A stretch of 64,000 bases of DNA, from contig JAGBEP010000024.1 in the NCBI GenBank assembly GCA_017936925.1, positions 1 to 64,000 of the forward strand, in the 5' to 3' direction. This stretch comes from Clostridia bacterium (GTDB lineage Bacteria > Bacillota > Clostridia > TANB77 > CAG-508). The notes below the pieces were generated by a model. The model worked only from the letters and a program-made list of their open reading frames with translations, searched no databases and was not told the origin of the DNA. Both the position numbers and the translations under genes were made by a program. Positions 1 through 8,655 of the stretch are shown here, piece by piece. The number at the start of each line of letters is the position of its first letter. Position 1 is the first letter of the stretch.

Positions 1-150
1 AAGAATATATAGATATTGTAAAAGATTGGTTATTATTTTATAATACAGTACGAATAAAAAATAGAGACTACATTTAATCGTAGTCTCTATCCACCAAATA
101 GTTTTTTATTATTAGTCTACTATTTGGGGTTCACTTCAAAACTATCAGCT
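1..150 (+). mobile_element. Probable 3' remnant of an IS3-like insertion sequence
   Basis: An open frame from the window edge to a stop at 75-77 encodes about 24 residues containing DWLLFYNTVRIKNR, which resembles the C-terminal end of IS3-type (DDE) transposases. It runs straight into a perfect 11-bp inverted repeat (61-71 with 80-90). The stretch at 114-136 (AGTCTACTATTTGGGGTTCA) looks like an IS150-group terminal repeat, and its CCAAATAGT core recurs inverted at 94-102. From 150 to 310 I see only AT-rich sequence and the lysC leader, with TATAAT at 235-240. The transposase body lies outside the window, so the family call is an inference from a short tail. Confidence 0.4.
61..90 (+). terminator. 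Perfect 11-bp hairpin behind the transposase tail
   Basis: ATAGAGACTAC (61-71) pairs perfectly with GTAGTCTCTAT (80-90) across an 8-nt loop. It overlaps the stop of the transposase tail. There is no clean T-run directly after it, so it may be an IS-borne structure rather than a true terminator. Confidence 0.45.
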
Positions 151-310
151 TTTTATTTTTTTATGTTATTTCAGAAAATATTGCAAAACTGCATAAATAA
201 TGGTAATATATTCACGTAATATATTATTTTTTTATATAATATATTAGATTATTAGTGGTAATATTTAAATTTAAATTTGCCCAAAATTGATCAAAAGAAG
301 GTGCCAAGTT

Positions 311-1520
311 ATGGGCATAATAGTACAAAAATTTGGAGGAAGTTCTGTCGCAACTACAGAAAAATTAAAAAAAGTTTGCAATCACATTATAAAAGAATAT
401 GAAAGAAAAAATAATGTAGCAGTTATAGTTTCCGCACAAGGAAAAACAACAGACAGATTAATAACAGAAGAAAAAGAAATTACATCAAGCCCAAACAAGA
501 GAGAACATGATGTTCTTGTTTCTACAGGTGAACAAATCACCATTTCTAAATTAGCAATAATGCTAAACGAGATGGGATACAAAGCTATCTCACTTACAGG
601 ATGGCAAATTCCAATAATCACTGATGAGAATTTTGGAAATGCAAAAATTAAATCTATTAGAGCAAAAACAATATTAGATTTATTTGAAAAACGGTTATAT
701 TGTTATTATTGCAGGTTTTCAAGGAATTAATGAAAACGGCGAAATAACTACACTAGGAAGAGGAGGTTCAGACACTACAGCAGTAGCAATTGCAGCAAGT
801 CTAAAAGCAGACAAATGTGACATCTATACGGATGTAGACGGGATATTTACAACAGACCCTCGCATAGTAAAAGATGTTAAAAAAATTGATTTAATATCCT
901 ATGAAGAAATGTTAGAACTTTCAAGCATGGGAGCCAAAGTTCTTCACAACAGATGTGTCGAAATTGGAAAAAAATTTGATATTCCTATTGTTGTAAAAGA
1001 TACTTCATTATTAGAATCAGAAGGAACAATAGTAAAAAACAGCAGTGCTTTAGAAAATATAGAGATTTCTGGAATAGCAAAAGATGATAATATTTCAAGA
1101 GTTACTGTTATGGGATTAGAAAACAAAATCGGAAAAACATATAAAGTATTTGATTTATTAGCAAAGCATCAAATTAATGTAGATACTATAGTACAATCTT
1201 TTGGCGAAAGCATAAATAAAAATTTATCCTTTACAATAAAAACTACGGATTTATCAGATACTATAAAAATATTAGAAGACAATTTAGAGTACTTATCTGC
1301 TAGAGAGGTAATTCATTTTGATAATCTTTCAAAAGTTTCAATAGTTGGTATTGGCATGACAAACAGAACTGGCATTGCCTCTAAAATGTTTGAAGCATTA
1401 TATGAGCAAAATATCAACATGCATTTAATCAGTACATCTGAAATAAAAGTCACTGTTCTTGTAAATCAAAATGAAGCAGACAATGCAGTTAAAGCAATTC
1501 ACGATAAATTTTTTAAATAA
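311..1520 (+). CDS. lysC: Aspartate kinase, interrupted by a +1 shift at an in-frame CGG
   Basis: Aspartokinase phosphorylates aspartate, the first step of the lysine/threonine/methionine branch. Start chosen at ATG 311, behind AAGAAGGTG; an upstream in-frame start at 287 has no such site. Visible are the N-terminal KFGGSS motif (residues 7-12), the [13 protein letters not shown] motif and two C-terminal ACT-type regulatory segments. The frame breaks at CGG 692-694 (codon 128): read straight it stops at 728-730, eleven codons later. Skipping the C gives [14 protein letters not shown], exactly the family pattern, and the frame runs to 1520. Span is 3n+1 nt; recoded length 402 aa, normal for LysC. 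No lysine riboswitch recognised upstream. Confidence 0.85.
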
Positions 1521-1535
1521 TTTTATATATGTTCT

Positions 1536-1596
1536 AAAAGCACCTTTACTTTCATATAATATAATATACATCAGGTAGGGAAGTGGGGGTGCTTTT
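1536..1596 (+). promoter_or_regulatory. yabP promoter enclosed by a 9-bp inverted repeat
   Basis: AAAAGCACC (1536-1544) is complementary to GGTGCTTTT (1588-1596). Between the arms lies a TATAAT-like -10 region (1555-1560), and the right arm overlaps the G-rich ribosome binding site of yabP (GGGGG 1585-1589). A transcript started in the loop lacks the left arm, while read-through from lysC would contain both arms and could fold, stopping transcription or hiding the binding site. The structure is visible; the insulating role is inference. Confidence 0.45.
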
Positions 1597-1599
1597 ATT

Positions 1600-1884
1600 T
1601 TGCAATTCGATGAAAGTCAATCTAACATAGTTCAAAATGTTATATTAGAAAATAGAAAGAAATTAACTTTAACAGGAATTAAAGATGTTCTCAGTTTTGA
1701 TGACGAAATCATAGTTGTCGAATCTGAACTAGGGCTGATAAATGTTAAAGGAAATGATTTAAAAGTAAATAAAATTTCTGTCGAAACAGGTGACGTTATT
1801 ATTGAAGGAATAATTAAAATGATTGAATATTCTGATAAAGACATTTTATCCAAACAAAGTTTAATCAGTAAAATATTTAAATGA
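1600..1884 (+). CDS. yabP: Sporulation protein YabP
   Basis: A 94-residue beta-rich protein matching YabP, a mother-cell sporulation protein needed for spore assembly. Start taken at TTG 1600 because the G-rich ribosome binding site (1585-1589) lies just upstream and the family begins at about this point. Recognisable features are the LTGIKDVLSFDD and LGLINVKGNDL stretches near the N-terminus and middle. Its stop overlaps the start of yabQ in an ATGA arrangement, indicating translational coupling. The yabP-yabQ-divIC order is conserved in Clostridia and Bacilli. Confidence 0.85.
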   Translation: MQFDESQSNIVQNVILENRKKLTLTGIKDVLSFDDEIIVVESELGLINVKGNDLKVNKISVETGDVIIEGIIKMIEYSDKDILSKQSLISKIFK

Positions 1885-2333
1885 TTTTAAACGAATTTAG
1901 TATTTTTCTAGCTTTTGTCTTAATTGGAATTATTATAAGTTTCATTTTTGATTTCTTTCGAATTTTACGACGTGTTTATAAAACTCCTGATTTTATAACT
2001 ATTTTAGAAGATATTGCTTTTTGGCTGATTTCTGGTATAATATTATTGTTAGGAATTTTTGTTCTAAATAATGGAAATATTAGAGCTTATTTATTTCTAG
2101 GTTTATTTTCTGGAATATGTATCTATATTATTTTTATAAGTAAAACTATAATAAAAATAGGAACTAATATTTTTCAAATATTCAATAAAGTATTTGTAAT
2201 TCCAATATATCAAGGCTACATGTTTATAATCCAACTGCTTTCTAAAAAGTTAAAATTTTTATTCAGCAAGACTAAAAAAATAAAAATCGACTTTTTTCCA
2301 AATAAAAAAACTAAAAAAATAAAGGATTTATAA
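1881..2333 (+). CDS. yabQ: Spore cortex biosynthesis protein YabQ
   Basis: A 150-residue membrane protein with three to four hydrophobic segments (about residues 5-25, 45-65 and 70-90) followed by a basic, lysine-rich tail. This is the YabQ layout, a membrane protein required for spore cortex formation. Its ATG overlaps the yabP stop by four bases. The first cytoplasmic loop contains FDFFRILRRVYKTP, typical of the family. It is followed by divIC after about 65 nt. The C-terminal third is low complexity (Lys/Phe), so its exact end is the least conserved part. Confidence 0.82.
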   Translation: MILNEFSIFLAFVLIGIIISFIFDFFRILRRVYKTPDFITILEDIAFWLISGIILLLGIFVLNNGNIRAYLFLGLFSGICIYIIFISKTIIKIGTNIFQIFNKVFVIPIYQGYMFIIQLLSKKLKFLFSKTKKIKIDFFPNKKTKKIKDL

Positions 2334-2400
2334 AAAATATGTAGAATATTATAAATGTATATATTTGTACATATTTCAACAAATGTATTGGAGATTACAT

Positions 2401-2688
2401 ATGAAAAAATTTTTTAATTTAAAAAATCTATATATTAAAGTATTAGTTATAATATTTGCTATATATGTTATTTCTGTTTTAATAAGTCAGCAAACTAAAC
2501 TTAATAGCTACAAGGAATCACAAGCTTATTATCAACAAAAAACAGAAGAATCAAAGCAATATCAAGAATCATTAAAAGCACTAAAAGACAATATTAATTC
2601 ACCAGAATATATTGAAGAATTAGCTCGTGAAAAATTGGATATGTATCTTCCAAATGAGCGTGTTTATATTGATGTTGGTACAAAATAA
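2401..2688 (+). CDS. divIC: Septum formation initiator, DivIC/FtsB family
   Basis: A 95-residue bitopic division protein. It has a short cytoplasmic N-terminus, one membrane segment (about residues 13-32), then a coiled coil and the C-terminal motif ARE-KLDMYLPNE, typical of DivIC/FtsB. In known systems this family joins the FtsL-DivIB complex that activates septal peptidoglycan synthesis. Start chosen at ATG 2401 because GGAG lies about 8 nt upstream; an upstream in-frame ATG (2365) has no binding site. It closes the yabP-yabQ cluster, and its stop lies inside the following terminator. Confidence 0.82.
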   Translation: MKKFFNLKNLYIKVLVIIFAIYVISVLISQQTKLNSYKESQAYYQQKTEESKQYQESLKALKDNINSPEYIEELAREKLDMYLPNERVYIDVGTK

Positions 2689-2726
2689 AGTGACTATTAC
2701 TTTAATCTAATAGTTGCTTTATTTTT
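2683..2726 (+). terminator. Rho-independent terminator after divIC
   Basis: A long stem, about 17 bp with two central G-T pairs, forms between 2683-2699 and 2708-2724 and ends in a T-rich tract. The divIC stop codon TAA lies in its left arm. Confidence 0.8.
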
Positions 2727-2854
2727 ATTTATAATTATTCAAAAATCTTAATATTATAATCTAAAAGATTAGTAATCTATTTAACTTTTATTCTTTTTAA
2801 AAAATCCAAAACAGTAAAAATTAAATAAATATAAAAATGTACAGGGGGCTTTAT

Positions 2855-4162
2855 ATGAATTATGAAGATTTATCGCTAATAGAATTACGCGAAATAGCAA
2901 AAGAAAAAGAAATTAAAAATGTTTCCAAATTAAAAAAACAAGAATTAATTGAAGTACTTAAAAAGAGTTCAAAATCAGAAACAACTATTAACGAAACTAA
3001 AGTTCAAACAAACAGAGAACAAGAAGACAGTTATAAACCTAACAACGAAAATGACCAAATTACAGAAGGAATTTTAGAAGTAATGCCAGACGGTTATGGA
3101 TTCTTAAGAGGAGACAATTATTTGTCTACAAATAAAGATGTTTACATCTCTCCAATTCAAATCAGACGATTTCACCTAAATACAGGAGACAGAATAGAAG
3201 GTGTTATGAGAAATCCTAAAGAAGGAGAAAAATTCCCAGCTTTAATATATGTTGGAAAAGTTAACGGTGAACATCCAGAAAAAGCCATGAGAAGAGTGTC
3301 TTTTGACGATTTAACACCTATTTATCCTAACCAAAGATTAAAATTAGAAACTAGTACCTGTGACTATACTATGAGAATTATGGATTTACTTTCTCCAATT
3401 GGAAAAGGACAAAGAGGAATGATAGTAGCTCCACCTAAAGCTGGTAAAACTACTATATTAAAACAAATTGCTAACAGCATAACAAAAAATAACCCTGAAG
3501 TAGAACTTATAGTTTTGTTAATTGATGAAAGACCTGAAGAAGTTACCGATATGAAAAGATCTATTAGAGGAGATGTCATCTACTCTACTTTTGATGAATT
3601 ACCAGAACATCATATTAAAGTTGCAGAAATGGTTTTAGAAAGAGCAAAAAGGCTTACAGAGCAGAAAAAAGATGTTATTATATTATTAGATAGTATTACA
3701 AGACTTGCTCGTGCATATAACCTAACTGTTCCTTCTTCCGGAAAAACATTATCTGGTGGATTTGACCCAGCAGCACTACATAAACCAAAAAGATTTTTTG
3801 GAGCTGCTAGAAACACTGAAGATGCAGGAAGTTTAACCATCTTAGCAACAGCTTTAGTTGACACAGGAAGTAGAATGGATGATGTAATATATGAAGAATT
3901 TAAAGGTACTGGAAATATGGAAGTACACTTAGACAGAAATCTATCAGAAAGAAGAATTTTTCCAGCAATAGACATCAATAAATCTGGTACTAGACGAGAA
4001 GATTTACTACTTGCTCCAGAAGAATATTTGCCAGTTATATCTCTAAGAAAATCGATGTCTAGAATGAATAACTTAGACATGACAGAGAAAATTATGAGTC
4101 TAATTGCAGAAACTAAATCAAATAGTGAATTCATTCAAAAAATTAATTCCATTTTAAAATAA
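2855..4162 (+). CDS. rho: Transcription termination factor Rho
   Basis: Rho is the hexameric RNA-dependent ATPase that ends transcripts. Visible in order: an N-terminal Rho_N/SAP-like helical domain (residues 1-40), an acidic linker, the cold-shock RNA-binding domain beginning [15 protein letters not shown], and the ATPase domain with Walker A PPKAGKTT (from residue 193) and a Walker B segment ending [14 protein letters not shown]. The product is 435 aa from ATG 2855, chosen because AGGGGG sits 8 nt upstream; an in-frame ATG at 2837 has no such site. The single CGG triplets in the gene are all out of frame. Confidence 0.95.
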   Translation: MNYEDLSLIELREIAKEKEIKNVSKLKKQELIEVLKKSSKSETTINETKVQTNREQEDSYKPNNENDQITEGILEVMPDGYGFLRGDNYLSTNKDVYISPIQIRRFHLNTGDRIEGVMRNPKEGEKFPALIYVGKVNGEHPEKAMRRVSFDDLTPIYPNQRLKLETSTCDYTMRIMDLLSPIGKGQRGMIVAPPKAGKTTILKQIANSITKNNPEVELIVLLIDERPEEVTDMKRSIRGDVIYSTFDELPEHHIKVAEMVLERAKRLTEQKKDVIILLDSITRLARAYNLTVPSSGKTLSGGFDPAALHKPKRFFGAARNTEDAGSLTILATALVDTGSRMDDVIYEEFKGTGNMEVHLDRNLSERRIFPAIDINKSGTRREDLLLAPEEYLPVISLRKSMSRMNNLDMTEKIMSLIAETKSNSEFIQKINSILK

Positions 4163-4192
4163 ATATTATTTTTATATGAATAGGAAAAAAAT

Positions 4193-4919
4193 ATGAAACT
4201 CGATAAAACAAAAATCAAAGGAATACTAATCGATTCAGGATATGTACTTATTTATCCTACTCGGAGCAAACAACTGGTTTATTTCTCCAAACATGTTACA
4301 AATTTTAAAAATTAAAGATGATAATCAACTATCTAGCCTAAAAAAGGCTATAATAAAAGCACATCCTATACTAGATAAATATAAATATGTTCAAGATGAA
4401 ACATCCGAAATAGCATGTTTTGAAGAATTTTATAATATTGCTTTAAATGAGTTTAATACTAATCTAAGTGATATTCCAAAATTAGCGCACAAAATAGCTC
4501 TTGATATAACAACAAATCCTTTAAAATATGCATTTTATGAAGATTCTAAGGAAATCATACCTGCTTTAAAAAAAGACTTCAAAATAGCATTAGTTTCTGA
4601 TGCATGGCCTTCAATGAGATTTATATATGATTATAACAATATGACTAAATACTTTGATATAATGGTTATATCAAGTGAATTAGGTGTATTAAAACCAGAC
4701 GCTAGCATGTACGAAACAGCATTAGAAAAAATTCATTTAAAACCAGAAGAATGTATTTTTTTAGATGACAATATTAATAACTGTATAGGAGCTAAAAAAC
4801 TTGGAATTATTCCTATATTAGTTTCAAGAAATCATGAAGACTATATCGAAAATTGTAAACAATATAAAGAATATTTAGTTATAGAAAATTTAAAACAATT
4901 AAAAGACTTAATTCTATAA
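4193..4919 (+). CDS. HAD-superfamily hydrolase, +1 shift at an in-frame CGG
   Basis: A phosphatase-like HAD protein of subfamily IA type; the substrate cannot be told. The true N-terminus starts at ATG 4193 behind AGGA and carries motif I as LIDSGYVL. The frame then meets CGG 4262-4264 (codon 24); unshifted, it stops at 4313-4315. Skipping the C gives IYPT-G-ANNWFISPN and the remainder: motif II LVSDAWPS, motif III LGVLKPDASMY, and the acidic motif FLDDNINNC. The span is 3n+1 nt, 241 aa after recoding, a normal length. A shorter product from ATG 4242 would lack motif I and so the catalytic nucleophile. Motif I has DSG rather than DxD, a known variant. Confidence 0.78.
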
Positions 4920-5006
4920 TTTATATAATAAAGTTTTAAATTAAATTAATTAGTCAAAGAAATATAAAAATAAATCGACAAGATATGTGGAATATATCAG
5001 AATGTA

Positions 5007-5035
5007 TTGTCTTTTAAAATAAATGGTGCTATAAT
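5007..5035 (+). promoter_or_regulatory. Sigma-A type promoter of the L,D-transpeptidase gene
   Basis: TTGTCT (5007-5012) and TATAAT (5030-5035) are separated by 17 bp. A strong ribosome binding site (GGAGGTG, from 5056) and ATG 5067 follow. Confidence 0.7.
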
Positions 5036-5066
5036 ATTGTTGACATAATTTTATTGGAGGTGCTTT

Positions 5067-5969
5067 ATGAGTTATAAGTACACGGTTATCCGTTTCGTAG
5101 CACTTTTTCTAGCCTTTGTTATGTTTATTGGATTTTTTCCTTTAAATGCATTAGCAAAGCAGGAAGAAAAAGAAATTGAGCGGTTAATTTATGTCATCGA
5201 AGAAACCATGAAAAAAAACAGCAGTAACAAAGACGAAGTGTTTGAACTTCAAATCATGCTTAATCGGATACTTGAATGCAATATCATAGTAGATGGTTTG
5301 TATGGAACAATCACACAAGGCAAAGTCGAAGAATTTCAAGAAAAGTACAAACTTGAAGTCACAGGAAAGGTGGATGAAGCAACCCGTAAAAAACTTAACT
5401 CAGTATACGCCTATCTCGCAAATATAAAAAAAGCAATGGTTAGAGTTAATTCTTACCTAAATGTTAGAAAAGGACCTAGCACAGATTTTGATGAAATTGG
5501 AAGAGTATATAATGGAGAAGTTTACCGTATATATTTAACCAAAGAAAACTGGTATTACATTAAGACAAAAAGCGGACAGTACGGATGGATTTGTGCTGAT
5601 TATACAACAGGAAACTTTGTAGAAATAAGCATTGGTAAACAAATTCTGACTTTCTATTTAAACAACATAGAAATCCTTTTTTCTCCTGTAGTAACAGGAT
5701 GTGTTGCTAATCAAGATGATACCCCTAAAGGTATATTCGCGCTAACTCACAAGAGTAAAGACACAATGCTCATGGAAAATTCACTTGTCAATTATTGGAT
5801 GAAATTTTACATGGGAATCGGTTGTCACGATGCTCCTTGGAGGACTAAATTTGGTGGAGACATATACTTAACAGGTGGTTCACACGGCTGTGTAAATATG
5901 CCATTCATACAAGCCGAGCTTCTGTACAAGTATATAGAAGTTAAGACGACTATTGTCGTGCGAGAGTAA
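5067..5969 (+). CDS. Secreted L,D-transpeptidase (YkuD) with PG-binding and SH3 domains
   Basis: An exported 300-aa wall enzyme that probably forms 3-3 peptidoglycan cross-links. Order: signal peptide (residues 1-31, ending ALA), a peptidoglycan-binding repeat (VDGLYGTITQGKVEEFQ, about 60-110), a bacterial SH3 domain (LNVRKGPSTDFDEIG to YGWICADY, about 130-190) and a YkuD domain with the catalytic SHGCVNM motif (Ser272-Cys275). Codon use is clearly richer in G and C than in the flanking genes, and it holds two in-frame CGG codons (5181 and 5265) read as Arg with no frame break. It is a single-gene unit with its own promoter and terminator, suggesting recent acquisition. Confidence 0.9.
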   Translation: MSYKYTVIRFVALFLAFVMFIGFFPLNALAKQEEKEIERLIYVIEETMKKNSSNKDEVFELQIMLNRILECNIIVDGLYGTITQGKVEEFQEKYKLEVTGKVDEATRKKLNSVYAYLANIKKAMVRVNSYLNVRKGPSTDFDEIGRVYNGEVYRIYLTKENWYYIKTKSGQYGWICADYTTGNFVEISIGKQILTFYLNNIEILFSPVVTGCVANQDDTPKGIFALTHKSKDTMLMENSLVNYWMKFYMGIGCHDAPWRTKFGGDIYLTGGSHGCVNMPFIQAELLYKYIEVKTTIVVRE

Positions 5970-5978
5970 GTAAACTAG

Positions 5979-6010
5979 ACGCGGAATGGGAAACCATGCC
6001 GCGTTCTCTT
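5979..6010 (+). terminator. Terminator after the L,D-transpeptidase gene
   Basis: ACGCGG..TGG (5979-5989) pairs with CCA..CCGCGT (5994-6004) around a GAAA loop, followed by TCTCTTATTATT. The stem is unusually GC-rich for this window, like the gene before it. Confidence 0.8.
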
Positions 6011-6061
6011 ATTATTGTCATTAAAAAGATTACAAAATAATTCTTCTTATTAGTATATTTA

Positions 6062-6070
6062 TGATATAAT
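6062..6070 (+). promoter_or_regulatory. Extended -10 promoter of the ubiquitin-like gene
   Basis: TGATATAAT (6062-6070) is a consensus extended -10 element. The -35 region is weak, which is common with an extended -10. The ribosome binding site AAAGGAG (6094-6100) lies 7 nt before ATG 6108. Confidence 0.55.
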
Positions 6071-6107
6071 ATTAATAAAATGTTATTTAAGAGAAAGGAG
6101 TAACCTT

Positions 6108-7007
6108 ATGAGAGGTAAAACCAAATTTTTATTAACAATATTATTTGTATTAGGAGCATTTATTTTATTAGGAAATACAAAAGTATATGCTATGCAAATA
6201 TTTGTAAAAACTTTAGCAGGAAAAACTATCACATTAGAAGTAGAATCAGGAGATTCAATTGATAATGTAAAACAAAAAATCCAAGATGAAGAAGGAATAC
6301 CTACTGATCAACAAAAACTTATTTTTGCGGGAAAACAGTTAGAAGATGGAAGAACTTTGGCTGATTACAACATACAAAAAGAAAGCACACTTCATTTAGC
6401 TAGAAAAATTAATATATATGGATTAAATAATAATGAAACATTTATTTACGATGGAACTTCAAAAACACCGACTGGCATATTAAAGGTTGAAGATGATTTA
6501 TACGATGTAAATAATTTGCTTGTTAAATATACTGGAAGAGGTAGTACAGTTTATGATAGTGAAAATGCTCCTACTGAAGTAGGAAAATATGCAGTTAAAT
6601 ATTTTGTAGAAGAAGAAACTGGCTATTATGGAGAAGTTACATATAATTTTGATATATTACAAGCGGTACCATTATATGTAGTACCAACAAACTTAACTGG
6701 TATTACAGGTCAAAAGTTAAATGATATAACATTACCAGAAGGCTTTACTTGGGAAAATGAAAATACAGAACTTAAAGTTGGAAAACATACATATAAAGCA
6801 ACCTATACACCATCAGATACAACAAATTATGAAACAGTAACTGGTATTGATATAGAAGTTGAAACAAAACTAGAAAACAATGCAGAAAAAACTTCAAATC
6901 CCAAAACATTTGATAATATTACAATTTATATAGTAATAGCAGTTATATCAATTACAGGATTAGGAACAACATCAGCTGTCATAAAAAGAAAAGCTAAAAC
7001 AAATTAG
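6108..7007 (+). CDS. Secreted, probably wall-anchored protein with an N-terminal ubiquitin domain
   Basis: 299 aa. Residues 1-28 are a signal peptide ending VYA; cleavage there would leave Met29 as mature residue 1, exactly the Met1 of ubiquitin. Mature residues 1-69 differ from human ubiquitin at only ten positions by my alignment. Lys6, 11, 27, 29, 48 and 63 and the Leu8/Ile44/His68 patch are kept; Lys33 is Glu. The end of ubiquitin is replaced (RKINIYG), so the C-terminal Gly-Gly is lost and conjugation by the classical route is not possible. Two Ig/MBG-like beta domains follow (about 100-185 and 185-255), then NPKTFDN, a membrane segment and a basic tail: a class B-like sorting signal. 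A class B sortase lies at 12636-13406. Function is unknown. Confidence 0.88.
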   Translation: MRGKTKFLLTILFVLGAFILLGNTKVYAMQIFVKTLAGKTITLEVESGDSIDNVKQKIQDEEGIPTDQQKLIFAGKQLEDGRTLADYNIQKESTLHLARKINIYGLNNNETFIYDGTSKTPTGILKVEDDLYDVNNLLVKYTGRGSTVYDSENAPTEVGKYAVKYFVEEETGYYGEVTYNFDILQAVPLYVVPTNLTGITGQKLNDITLPEGFTWENENTELKVGKHTYKATYTPSDTTNYETVTGIDIEVETKLENNAEKTSNPKTFDNITIYIVIAVISITGLGTTSAVIKRKAKTN

Positions 7008-7015
7008 AATATAGT

Positions 7016-7051
7016 AAAAAATAGCTACTAGAAAAATAGTGGCTATTTTTT
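7016..7051 (+). terminator. Terminator after the ubiquitin-like gene
   Basis: A 15-bp stem (7016-7030 with 7037-7051, one G-T pair) has a GAAAAA loop and ends in six T residues. Confidence 0.85.
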
Positions 7052-7080
7052 AGATTATGATTTTCTATAATTTCAAAAGA

Positions 7081-7140
7081 AACGACCTTTGAAAATCGAT
7101 TTTAAACCATTTTAATATTTTAGGAATATAACTTGTTGTC
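7081..7140 (-). repeat. Inverted copy of the GACAACAA repeat unit
   Basis: Read on the minus strand this begins GACAACAAGTTATATT and contains TTTAAAATCGATTTT, matching the four plus-strand units at 7770, 7933, 11346 and 11509. It lies directly downstream of the ubiquitin-like gene's terminator. Confidence 0.6.
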
Positions 7141-7769
7141 CAAAAATATTAAAAAAATTATTTTTAAGGCAAGTAGGGGAATAGGAGTAAAATTTTAAAA
7201 AATAAAAAAATATAAATTTTTAATAAAAGTAATTTAATAAAATACAAAAACTAAAATTTAATCTATAAAAAAATTGATAATGAAAAATATAAATCATTGC
7301 GAAATCTAATTTATATATAAAAACATAAAAATAATTAAATAGTAAATTATATTATTGGATTCACTTTAACAGGTTAAAAGAAAGCAGAAGAGAGGGACAG
7401 ATAGACTTGATAAAGTGTAAAAAAAAGAATATATAACATTGCACAAAATCAAAGTTTTGTGCAAAAAGGAGTAGGACCAAATATATAGAACTCCAATTAG
7501 AGTCCTTCCTAGTGTTTTCAGTATGTTCAGACATTTTATGTCTTACTAATACTTTATTATTATATCTATATTATTTATATTATGCAATACCTTATTAATT
7601 CTTAATTATTAACTCTTACAATCAATTTTAAGCTTGTTTTATATTTTATCTTTATAATTTCATATCTAATTAATTTTATGTCCATTTCATTTTTTCATCA
7701 TACTTATTTATGATAATTTTTGTAAAAATCTCCAAAGTGCTTATTTCTCTGTATTTGCCTTATTTTTAA

Positions 7770-7827
7770 GACAACAAACTATATTAACTAAAAATAAAAA
7801 CGCCTTAAAATCGATTCTCGTGCGTCA
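7770..7827 (+). repeat. GACAACAA repeat unit, left pair, copy 1
   Basis: Begins GACAACAAACTATAT and contains CTTAAAATCGATTCTCGTGC followed by GTCAC. The first 15 bases and the CTTAAA..CGATTCTCGTGCGTC block are shared with the units at 11346 and 11509. The next unit starts exactly 163 bp on. Confidence 0.75.
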
Positions 7828-7932
7828 CTTTTTTTGGCTTTTTTCAGCATTTTTGGTAATCTAGTATTTTGGCTAATTTTTAGATGTCTAAACTAAAAAA
7901 TTAAGATTTTACTATATAAAGAAAAATTATTA

Positions 7933-7985
7933 GACAACAAGTTATATTGTTTAAATATAAAAATGTCTTAAAATCGATTTTAAAG
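7933..7985 (+). repeat. GACAACAA repeat unit, left pair, copy 2
   Basis: Begins GACAACAAGTTATATTG. It has the palindromic variant CTTAAAATCGATTTTAAAG in place of the CTCGTGCGTC end. It starts 163 bp after copy 1, the same spacing as in the right pair. Confidence 0.7.
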
Positions 7986-8655
7986 CCTTAATAATTTAAT
8001 ATATTTATAAGTTATTAGATTATTTATTAAAATCTTAATTTTAGTTTTATAAATCAAATTTAAGCGTCAAAAATTTCTAAATGAATAATTTGTCATTTAA
8101 ATATTTTAAAGTCTTTAAATTTAATTTTGGCAATTTATAATAATATTAAATCTATAAAAATTAGTTTTTAAATTTATATAAATTATTAATATACAAATGT
8201 TCGGTTTATAAAATTTTACCAAACAAAATTTGAAATTTTATAAAATCAAAAATTTTTATTAAATTTTATTTTTAAATTATTTTATAATTTTATTATTTTT
8301 ATTATTTTTGTTATTTTATTTTTTAAACTTTGCACAAAATTTTTTCTGTTCTATCTTTAAAAATATTTTTAATTTTAAAAATTGATTTAATTTATATTCT
8401 ACTTTTTTATTCTACTCTCTTCCCTACACCCGTTTTTGAGTAAAATAAAAATATACTTATAAAATAAAACAAATTTTTCATCTTCTAAATAAAGTTGCTA
8501 TTTTCTAGGGTGTCGTTTTTGCATATTTTTGAAGGTCGGTTATTTGCAATAATTTTAAGATAAAATCATCATAATCAAATTTGAGATGTTTAAGTTATAA
8601 ATATATATATAATATCTTTTTAAATTTAAAGAGCTAATTTCTTAGCTCTAATTGA

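Larger units (their letters stand above)
7052..8655. other. 1.6-kb non-coding region, left copy of a repeated cassette
   Basis: No supportable gene. The region is extremely AT-rich and holds several motifs that recur, in the same order, at 10980-12110: GTTTTGTGCAAAAAGGA (about 7453-7470), two 163-bp-spaced repeat units (7770 and 7933), AATGTTCGGTTT (about 8197), CTTTGCACAAAA (about 8328) and a pyrimidine-rich TCTACTCTCTTCCC stretch (about 8411). Near 7438-7463 there is also a perfect 10-bp hairpin (TTGCACAAAA / TTTTGTGCAA). An inverted copy of the repeat unit lies at 7081-7140. It could be a decayed non-autonomous element or a family of untranslated transcripts; the sequence alone cannot decide. 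Confidence 0.6.

Noticed and set aside
100..310. Lysine riboswitch or other leader before lysC
   Set aside because: I see no conserved riboswitch core; the leader is AT-rich with only a -10-like box and a binding site.
683..700. Classical programmed -1 frameshift heptamer in lysC
   Set aside because: The shift needed is +1 (or -2), and the site has only five A residues before the C, not A-AAA-AAC. No -1 slip would join the two frames.
7052..8655. Large ornate RNA (OLE/ROOL type)
   Set aside because: Position and size fit, but I could not find the conserved blocks; the copies are too AT-rich and divergent to claim a known class.
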